From contig CAILKC010000343.1 of the NCBI GenBank assembly GCA_903834675.1, forward strand, positions 1 to 11,434: DNA of 11,434 bases, written 5' to 3'. The notes under the pieces were generated by a model. It was not told the DNA's origin. It saw nothing but the letters and a program-made list of their open reading frames with translations, and did not search any database. The DNA comes from an uncultured Victivallales bacterium (GTDB taxonomy: Bacteria > Verrucomicrobiota > Lentisphaeria > Oligosphaerales > JAFGRS01). Of this stretch, positions 6,005-11,434 are shown piece by piece; within the stretch, counting starts at the first letter, position 1, and each line of letters begins with the position of its first letter. Both the position numbers and the translations under genes were made by a program.

Positions 6005-7624
6005 TCAGGCCCCCTCGGGAACGATCTCCGCCTGGGCCAGCATCCGGCGGTACAGCGTCTCGCCCTCCAAGGCAAGGCACCAGGGCAAGAGGGCGCCGCG
6101 GGAGTCGTAGTAGGCGACATCGAGCAAGCGCAGGAGCTGCAACACCCACTCAGCCTGGGCCTCAGCGAGGCGGCGGTCGAGGTCCTTGAGGCGTTGCCAG
6201 ATGGCGGTGGCCTCGGGTCGGCGTTGCGGGTCGGCGGCGAGGCGGCGGCGTTCTGCGTCGAGCTCGGTGCGCTCGGCGCTCCAGGCCGCGAAACGCTGGC
6301 GCACGAGCGCCTCGCGTCGGCCGGGGTCACGCAGGGCCTCAAGGGTACACCGCGCCTCGGCCATGGCCGCCTCCAAGGCCGCGCCCACCTGCGCCGCGGG
6401 GGCTTCTTCGATACCCAGCGCCTGGCGTAGATAGGCGGGTGGGCGCACCAGGGTGTGGCAGCCGCGCCAGTGTTCGAGGAAGCGGAAGCGTACGCGCAGC
6501 ACGGGTCGCGGGGTTTCGTCGAGCAGGCCGCGTTCGCGCAGGATGCGTTCAAAGGCATAGGCGGCAGGCATATAGAGCGAGCCCTGGTGCGGCAGGGCCA
6601 AGGTCGCGCCCTCGGGTCCCAGCCGGGCCTGGAGCACCAGGAGCAGGGCCTTCCCCGCCAGCGCGACCACGCCGTCGCGTTCCAGGTCGGCCAGGGGCAG
6701 GCGGCCGGCCGCCAGGGGCCAGCGTCGGTCGGCGGCTTCGAGGGCGCCCGTGCGCCACGCCGCCGCGCTGCGCAGCAGTCGGCCATTCTGCCGCAGGGTG
6801 ACGAAGAAGGGCAGTTCGCCCTCCGACACGTGCAGCGGAGTCATCCCCGTGGCGGTCTGGTGCAAGGCGGCGTTGTAGGCGTCGGCCGCCTCGGGATAGC
6901 GTTCCAGGAAGAGTCGCAGCAGCGGGTCCGTGGCGGCCTGGTGACGCAGGGCAAAGCGCTCGGAGGTCAGCGCCAGACGGGTTGACGGTCCCAGGCTGGC
7001 CAGGAGCCAACGCCGGTAGAGTTCAGTGAGGGGCGCCTGGGGTTCACTCTCGAGGGTGCGCACCGCGAGGGAGCGCTGGCTGGCGAACCAGTCTTGCAGG
7101 CGCTGCCGGGGGCCGGGCTCAGGAAAGCGGTCAAGCAGGTCCTGACGGGCGTGGTCCAGGAGTTGCAGCACGAACGGCCCCGCCTCTGCCAGTCGCACAT
7201 CGCCGATGAGGCGGTGCCAGCGCGGGTCGGCGGCGTAGCTGGACCCCACCAGTTGCCAGTTGTCCGAACCCGCCCAGCGCTCGTAGAGGCCGTCGACGCT
7301 GGTTTCGAGCAACCTGGCCAAGGCCGCCGTAGTGCGGCCGGTGTAGGGTTCGAGGGTGCGTACGTCGAGCGGCAGGCGTCCGAGCAGGTCGTGCGCAAAC
7401 AGAGCTGCGCCCCAGTCCGAATGGCCGCCCCGGTAGGTGCGCTCAGGCAGCAGTGCCAGGCCGGTCTCGCCCGGCTGGGCGCCTTGCCGGCTGAAGGCGA
7501 CATCGATGTCTTCGATGCAATGCACGCCCCGCAGACCGTGCGCCGCCAGGGCCTCGAGCTTCGGGATCGTGTCCCAGAGCGGGTGGCAATTCTGGTCGAT
7601 GCTGATGTAGGGGGCGTCGGACAT
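6005..7624 (-). CDS. Conserved-looking hypothetical protein of 539 aa, function unknown
   Basis: I do not recognise this family. The frame is long and uninterrupted, starts at ATG 7624 with GAAGG just upstream, lies 10 bp after the dapF stop and 18 bp before the methyltransferase, and has a protein-like composition, so it is almost certainly a real gene. There is no signal peptide or membrane segment, suggesting a cytoplasmic protein. Residues 1-90 carry polar motifs that look conserved (DQNCHPLWDTIPKLE; RGGHSDWGAALFAHDLLG). Residues about 120-145 contain SDNWQLVGSSY. The middle (265-400) is mixed alpha/beta. Residues about 410-500 are Ala, Glu and Arg rich and likely form a helical hairpin or coiled coil, followed by LLDVAYYDSRGALLPWCLALEGE. 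An upstream in-frame ATG at 7735 would lie deep inside dapF and has no advantage. Its neighbours suggest co-expression with amino-acid or cell-wall precursor synthesis, but that is only positional. Confidence 0.85.
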   Translation of the reverse strand: MSDAPYISIDQNCHPLWDTIPKLEALAAHGLRGVHCIEDIDVAFSRQGAQPGETGLALLPERTYRGGHSDWGAALFAHDLLGRLPLDVRTLEPYTGRTTAALARLLETSVDGLYERWAGSDNWQLVGSSYAADPRWHRLIGDVRLAEAGPFVLQLLDHARQDLLDRFPEPGPRQRLQDWFASQRSLAVRTLESEPQAPLTELYRRWLLASLGPSTRLALTSERFALRHQAATDPLLRLFLERYPEAADAYNAALHQTATGMTPLHVSEGELPFFVTLRQNGRLLRSAAAWRTGALEAADRRWPLAAGRLPLADLERDGVVALAGKALLLVLQARLGPEGATLALPHQGSLYMPAAYAFERILRERGLLDETPRPVLRVRFRFLEHWRGCHTLVRPPAYLRQALGIEEAPAAQVGAALEAAMAEARCTLEALRDPGRREALVRQRFAAWSAERTELDAERRRLAADPQRRPEATAIWQRLKDLDRRLAEAQAEWVLQLLRLLDVAYYDSRGALLPWCLALEGETLYRRMLAQAEIVPEGA

Positions 7625-7634
7625 TCGGCCTTCG

Positions 7635-8561
7635 TCATTGATTGGGGAGCCGGCAGCGCAGTTCATGTACGAGTTCGAGCCGCAGAATCCCCGTGTAGAT
7701 AGCCCGGGCGCGAGTCTCGAGGCAGACATCGACAAAGCCGCCGTCGGGCTTCACCACAAACCAGATGCGCAGGGTTTCCTCGCCGCGCACGTCGACCAGC
7801 ACGGGCTCCCGGCCCGAGGTGTAGGCTTCCGGCCACTGCTGCGAGACCGCCGCGACGATGGCCGCCGCGGTCGAACCGGTGCCGCAGGCCAGCGTTTCGG
7901 CTTCCACGCCGAACTCGAAGGTACGCACTCGCAGGCGGCCGACCTCAAGGATTTGGGTGAAGTTGACATTGACTCCGCCCATGGCGGCAAAGGCCTCATG
8001 GTGCCGGAGAGCGGCGCCGCAACGGCCAACGTCCACCGGATCGACGTCGCGCACAAAGATCACGGCGTGGGGCACGCCGGTGTCGATGGTATGCACCGTC
8101 CAGGACCGGCTGCAGGCCCGTATCTTCTGGTTCAGGCGCAGGCTGTGGGGCTTGGGAACACAGACGCGGATGCGGGAGCAGTCGTCGTCGTTGGGACAGG
8201 CCTGCGCCGCGCCCGCGGCGGTCAGGATATCGACCTTCGGGCCGCGGACCAGTCCCTCGGTGAGGCACCAGTAGGCAAAGCAGGCCGTGCCGTTGCCGCA
8301 GAGACGCGCCTCGGAGCCGTCGGGCTCAAGGAAGCGGGCGACGATGTCGATGCCCTGGCCGCTGCCTTGGCCGGCAGCGAAGATGACGCCATCGGCGCCG
8401 ACGCAGAGCCCGCGGCGGCAGAGGGTGCGCACCACCTCGGTCAGAGCGGGCGACTTCAGTAGTGCATCGTATTCGCCCCGCGTGTTGTCGATGCAGACGA
8501 AATCGTTGCCACCCGCCGTCATCTTGGTGAACATTACCGTATCGGGCAAGAGCTTGTCCAT
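7635..8561 (-). CDS. dapF: Diaminopimelate epimerase
   Basis: DapF converts LL- to meso-diaminopimelate in the cytoplasm, for lysine and peptidoglycan synthesis, with two catalytic cysteines and no cofactor. Both are present: Cys88 in LCGNGTACFAYW (87-98) and Cys226 in EAETLACGTGSTAAA (220-234). FTKMTAGGNDFVCID (11-25) is the conserved N-terminal motif, EPDGSEA (79-85) precedes the first cysteine, and TGVPHAVIFV (161-170) is the non-GNPH variant of the mid motif. At 308 aa it is longer than E. coli DapF (274); the extra length lies partly in a Cys-rich linker (120-155) and the C-terminus. I chose ATG 8561 because GGGAGGG stands about 11 bases upstream; the in-frame ATG at 8618 lacks this. An 11-base palindrome, GGCGTaACGCC (8583-8593), lies just upstream of the ribosome-binding site and is a possible operator. 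The 123-bp gap to rsmG shows no convincing promoter. Confidence 0.95.
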   Translation of the reverse strand: MDKLLPDTVMFTKMTAGGNDFVCIDNTRGEYDALLKSPALTEVVRTLCRRGLCVGADGVIFAAGQGSGQGIDIVARFLEPDGSEARLCGNGTACFAYWCLTEGLVRGPKVDILTAAGAAQACPNDDDCSRIRVCVPKPHSLRLNQKIRACSRSWTVHTIDTGVPHAVIFVRDVDPVDVGRCGAALRHHEAFAAMGGVNVNFTQILEVGRLRVRTFEFGVEAETLACGTGSTAAAIVAAVSQQWPEAYTSGREPVLVDVRGEETLRIWFVVKPDGGFVDVCLETRARAIYTGILRLELVHELRCRLPNQ

Positions 8562-8684
8562 CAGAGCGTTCACCCTCCCATCGGCGTAACGCCTGGCCAC
8601 CCCGTGCGGCCGGGTCACACCACCCTAGACCCAGGCGGTCGGCTCTGGTTGCGGACGCACCACGACGCTCGGCCGCCGCCAGGC

Positions 8685-9485
8685 TCAGCGCGGCGGGCGC
8701 CGAGCACGGCCGGGACGCTGGCCGTGCCGGGCTGCGGTGGTCGGCACCTCGACCCGTTCAAACAGCACCAGAATGCGGTTCGGATCGGTCTCGTCCAGCG
8801 CGATCTGCATTTCCTGCACCAGTTCGAAACCAAAATGCGCGGCGCTGGCCAGGGCCGCCTGACGCTCCTGTTCCGCGAACGAGGGGCCCTTGAGCAGCAG
8901 CAGGAAACCGTCAGGCCGGACCAGCGCGTCAGCTTCGGCGAGCACATCCTCGGCCGGCCCGACAGCGCGGGCCGTCACCAAGGCGCAAGCGCGGGCCAGG
9001 TCCGGCCGCGCATGGGCTGCCTCCCGCCCGCGGAAGGCGGCGGCCTCGGCGTCGCGGCAAGGCGTCAGCCGAATGGCCTCAGCCAGAAAGGCCGCTTTTT
9101 TGCCGCGGCTGTCCAGGAGCACCCAGTGCCGGTCGGGCAGCCAGGTCAGCAGCGGCAGGCCCGGGTAACCGCCCCCCGACCCCAGGTCCAGACAAAGGTC
9201 CCCCGGCGCGGTCAGTTCGGTGGCGGGCGCCAAGGCCGTAAGCGAATCGAAGACGTGGAACTTGAGGTACTCGGCGGGGGTGGTCAGCCGGGTCAGGTTC
9301 AACCAGCTATTGACCCCGATAAGGTGGCTGTAGAGCGCCTCGAGGACCTGATGCTGCGCCTCGTCCACCGTAATCTCGAGGTCCGCACAGGCGGTGAGAA
9401 ACCACTGCCAGGGCTCGCCGTCGAGCGCCAGGCGCGGGTAGGCCTCGGGCTTCAGCAATTCGGGGTCCAGCTCTCGCGGGTTCAT
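8685..9485 (-). CDS. rsmG: 16S rRNA (guanine(527)-N7)-methyltransferase RsmG (GidB)
   Basis: RsmG methylates N7 of G527 in the 530 loop of 16S rRNA with SAM; its loss gives low-level streptomycin resistance in several bacteria. The family core is clear: LLYSH-like helix (about 50-65, with NLTRLT at 63-68), FHVFDSL (76-82), SAM motif LDLGSGGGYPGLPL (99-112), LLDSRGKKAAFL (123-134) and VTARAV (170-175). At 266 aa it is longer than E. coli RsmG (207), with an N-terminal extension of about 25-40 residues and a basic, Arg/Pro-rich tail (about 248-266). Its ATG overlaps the prfC stop as ATGA, so translation is probably coupled to release factor 3. An 8-bp perfect inverted repeat (8704-8711 with 8720-8727) lies in the last codons and could act as a weak transcript-end stem, but no T-run follows. 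Confidence 0.95.
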   Translation of the reverse strand: MNPRELDPELLKPEAYPRLALDGEPWQWFLTACADLEITVDEAQHQVLEALYSHLIGVNSWLNLTRLTTPAEYLKFHVFDSLTALAPATELTAPGDLCLDLGSGGGYPGLPLLTWLPDRHWVLLDSRGKKAAFLAEAIRLTPCRDAEAAAFRGREAAHARPDLARACALVTARAVGPAEDVLAEADALVRPDGFLLLLKGPSFAEQERQAALASAAHFGFELVQEMQIALDETDPNRILVLFERVEVPTTAARHGQRPGRARRPPR

Positions 9486-11092
9486 GTCTTCGCCTGGTTC
9501 AGCGGCGATACCGTGTGCAAGCGCAGTTCGGGGTGCTTTTCCTGGAAGTAGGTCACACTCCAGGCATCGGGGAAGAGCAGCACGACCGCGTCCGAGATAT
9601 CCGTAGCCAGGCGCACATTGGCGCCCAGGTACCCATCGCCAAAGGCGGCGCTGTCTGTACCCGGATCCAGCCAGCGGATCTCGTGATAGGGGGCATTTTC
9701 GAGGCGGGATTCTGCGCCGTACTCGCTCTCGAGGCGGTAGCGCACCACATCGAACTGCAACTGGCCCACGGCCCCGAGCAGTGGCACGCGCTGCTGGCCC
9801 TGGCCGACCTGGAAGACCTGGATCACCCCCTCATCCAGCAACTGATCCAGCCCGGCGCGAAACTGCTTGTACTTCGAGGGCGAGGGATTGTGCAGGTAAG
9901 CGAAGACCTCGGGGGCAAAGCGCGGAATCTCGCGGAACAGCAGTCCGGGGATGGTGGTAAAGGTATCGCCAATGCGGAAGCCGCCGTGGCTGACCAGGCC
10001 GACGATGTCGCCCGGGTAAGCGCGCTCGACGCTCTCGCGCTCCTGGCCGAAAAGCCGTTGCGGATAGGAGAGGCGCAGCGGCCGACCGTCGCGCGGGTTG
10101 GGCACCACCATGTCCTTCTCGAAGACGCCGGAACAGACGCGGATGAAGGCCAGGCTGTCGCGGTGGTTCGGATTCATGTTCGCCTGCACCTTGAAGACGA
10201 AACCCGAGAACTCGGGCCGCCCCGGCTCGATCGGCCCCAGGGGCGACGGCCGGGCGCAGGGCGGGATGGCGTGCTGCACGAAGTAATCCAGCAGCAACTG
10301 CACCCCAAAGTTATTCATGGCGCTGCCGAAGAACACCGGCGTCAGCTCCCCGGCGCGAACCTGCGCGTCATCGAACTGCGCCCCGGCGCCCGCCAGCAGG
10401 TCCAGGTGGCCCAGCCACTCGCCGTAGCGGTCCGGGTGAATCATGTCCGCGATGCGCGGGTCGGTCGCCCCGGTCACCTCGACCATGGCCCGCGTGCTGC
10501 CCTTGGCGACGCTCTCGAACAGGTGCAACTGGTGCGTCAGGCGGTCGTAGACGCCGCGGAAGTCAGGGCCGTCGCCCAGCGGCCAGGTCACCGGATAGGC
10601 ATGAATCCCGAGCACGTTTTCCAGTTCATCGATCAGGGCCAGGGGATCCCTCGCCGGCCGGTCCATCTTGTTGACAAAGGTGAAAATGGGGATTCGACGC
10701 AACCGGCAGATCTCAAAGAGCTTACGGGTGCGCTCCTCGATGCCTTTGCCAGCGTCGATGACCATGACCACGCTGTCCACCGCGGTCAAGACCCGGTAGG
10801 TGTCCTCGCTGAAGTCGCGGTGTCCGGGTGTATCGAGCAGGTTCACCACGTAGCCGCCGTAGTCGAACTGCAATACGGTGGACGAGACCGAGATCCCGCG
10901 CTCCTGTTCGAGCTTCATCCAGTCCGACGTGGTGGCGCGCTGATTTCGCCGCGAGCGCACCGACCCGGCAAGCTGCACCGCGCCGCCATAGAGCAACAGC
11001 TTCTCGGTGAGCGTGGTCTTCCCGGCGTCCGGGTGGGAAATGATGGCGAACGTCCGCCGCCGCTGAATCTCTCGAAGCAGGTCGTCGTTCAT
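9482..11092 (-). CDS. prfC: Peptide chain release factor 3 (RF3)
   Basis: RF3 is a translational GTPase that recycles RF1 and RF2 from the ribosome after peptide release. The protein has 536 aa against 529 in E. coli. The G domain is at the N-terminus: G1 SHPDAGKTT (19-27), switch region RGIS (65-68), G3 DTPGH (87-91) and G4 NKMD (141-144). The FAIISHPDAGKTTLTEK opening and a late FAPEVFAYLHNPSPSKYKQF region, followed by EGVIQVFQ, separate RF3 from EF-G. No domain is missing and no frameshift is seen. The ATG at 11092 is the only start before an in-frame TAA about 27 bases upstream. No clear Shine-Dalgarno sequence precedes it, which is odd for the first gene of an operon and may mean weak or unusual initiation. 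It overlaps rsmG by 4 bp. Confidence 0.96.
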   Translation of the reverse strand: MNDDLLREIQRRRTFAIISHPDAGKTTLTEKLLLYGGAVQLAGSVRSRRNQRATTSDWMKLEQERGISVSSTVLQFDYGGYVVNLLDTPGHRDFSEDTYRVLTAVDSVVMVIDAGKGIEERTRKLFEICRLRRIPIFTFVNKMDRPARDPLALIDELENVLGIHAYPVTWPLGDGPDFRGVYDRLTHQLHLFESVAKGSTRAMVEVTGATDPRIADMIHPDRYGEWLGHLDLLAGAGAQFDDAQVRAGELTPVFFGSAMNNFGVQLLLDYFVQHAIPPCARPSPLGPIEPGRPEFSGFVFKVQANMNPNHRDSLAFIRVCSGVFEKDMVVPNPRDGRPLRLSYPQRLFGQERESVERAYPGDIVGLVSHGGFRIGDTFTTIPGLLFREIPRFAPEVFAYLHNPSPSKYKQFRAGLDQLLDEGVIQVFQVGQGQQRVPLLGAVGQLQFDVVRYRLESEYGAESRLENAPYHEIRWLDPGTDSAAFGDGYLGANVRLATDISDAVVLLFPDAWSVTYFQEKHPELRLHTVSPLNQAKT

Positions 11093-11189
11093 GGGTGTGT
11101 CGTGCCGACTCTGGGCTTAGAGGACCACTCAGGCGCGGTCAGATAAGGCCGCCCGGCGCCGCCAAAGCATCCCCACGGGGAAGGCCCAC

Positions 11190-11217
11190 ACTATAGCCTC
11201 GGCAACGCCGCGGGCAA
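11190..11217 (-). promoter_or_regulatory. Candidate sigma70-type promoter for prfC-rsmG
   Basis: On the minus strand TTGCCC (11217-11212, 4 of 6) is followed after 16 bp by TATAGT (11195-11190, 5 of 6). Transcription would begin near 11183, leaving a leader of about 90 nt before the prfC ATG. It is the only AT-rich hexamer pair seen in the otherwise GC-rich 11093-11297 stretch, which holds no supportable gene. Confidence 0.35.
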
Positions 11218-11297
11218 CCCGGTTTCGGCGTCAGGGCAGGGCTGTTACAAGAAAGAGCCCCCGCTAGATCTGGCAGGCGACTGCCATGATGCAGCTT

Positions 11298-11434
11298 GCC
11301 GCCCTGGAGCCCGCGATGCCCAGCCCGTTTCGGGCGGGTTCGCGGTATCCCGCCGCCGCCCTGGAGCCCGCGATGCCCAGCCCGTTTCGGGCGGGTTCGC
11401 GGTATCCCGCCGCCGCCCTGGAGCCCGCGATGCC
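11298..11434. repeat. 57-bp tandem repeat array with internal stem-loop, continuing past the right edge
   Basis: Two identical 57-bp units (11298-11354 and 11355-11411) are followed by the first 23 bases of a third, cut by the window edge. Each unit carries an imperfect hairpin: outer arms CCGCGA/TCGCGG (unit positions 14-19 and 43-48), a GCCC/GGGT middle, and inner arms GCCCG/CGGGC (26-30 and 34-38) around a TTT loop, with two single-base bulges. The length is a multiple of three and none of the six frames contains a stop. On the plus strand ATG 11286 reads straight into the array as a 19-residue peptide repeat, but no good ribosome-binding site precedes it, so coding is not claimed. The perfect identity of the units indicates recent expansion. 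There are no spacers, so it is not a CRISPR array. Confidence 0.85.

Noticed and set aside
5003..6430. Plus-strand open frame (475 codons) crossing the aldolase start, intergenic region and methyltransferase
   Set aside because: It runs across two genes on the other strand and a hairpin repeat without any motif or start signal.
6005..7624. Possible BshC (bacillithiol synthesis, about 540 aa with a C-terminal coiled coil)
   Set aside because: Only length and a helical C-terminal region agree; the N-terminal motifs expected of BshC are not visible.
8704..8727. Intrinsic terminator at the end of rsmG
   Set aside because: The 8-bp stem is perfect but lies inside the coding region and no T-run follows on the minus strand.
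9515..11146. Plus-strand open frame (543 codons) opposite prfC
   Set aside because: It mirrors a conserved RF3 gene codon for codon and its translation has no domain; it is a shadow frame.
11298..11434. CRISPR array
   Set aside because: The units are contiguous and identical with no variable spacers, and no cas gene is present.

Overview
The window is 11.4 kb of high-GC bacterial DNA, and every convincing gene (nine) lies on the minus strand, so transcription runs from high to low coordinates. Gene content is ordinary bacterial housekeeping (prfC, rsmG, dapF) followed by a carbohydrate-degradation cluster. The taxon cannot be fixed from the sequence. High GC, a DapF with the TGVPH-type motif instead of the proteobacterial GNPH, and a divergent uronate-isomerase-like protein beside a secreted GH20-type enzyme would fit an environmental polysaccharide degrader such as a PVC-type or related bacterium. 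This is a weak inference.

Layout in transcription order: a short tandem array of 57-bp palindromic repeats at the right edge (11298-11434, continuing outside); a leader with a candidate promoter; prfC (peptide release factor 3) overlapping rsmG (16S rRNA m7G methyltransferase) by ATGA; a 123-bp gap; dapF (diaminopimelate epimerase), a 539-aa protein of unknown function and a class I methyltransferase, separated by 10 and 18 bp; a 257-bp intergenic region holding a duplicated 26-bp hairpin element and a good sigma70-like promoter; then a tightly packed operon of class II ketose-bisphosphate-type aldolase, PfkB sugar kinase, UxaC-like sugar isomerase and an exported GH20-type glycoside hydrolase that runs off the left edge.

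The last four genes make a coherent pathway on paper: an exported hydrolase releases a sugar, an isomerase makes a ketose, a kinase phosphorylates it and a zinc aldolase splits the product. This is the isomerase-kinase-aldolase logic of fucose, rhamnose and tagatose catabolism, built from different families. The isomerase has lost the arginine expected in the uronate-binding TDSR motif, so the substrate may not be a classical uronate. This operon is the best candidate for something undescribed. The 539-aa protein next to dapF and the methyltransferase, and the 57-bp array that is open in all six frames, are the other points worth checking.
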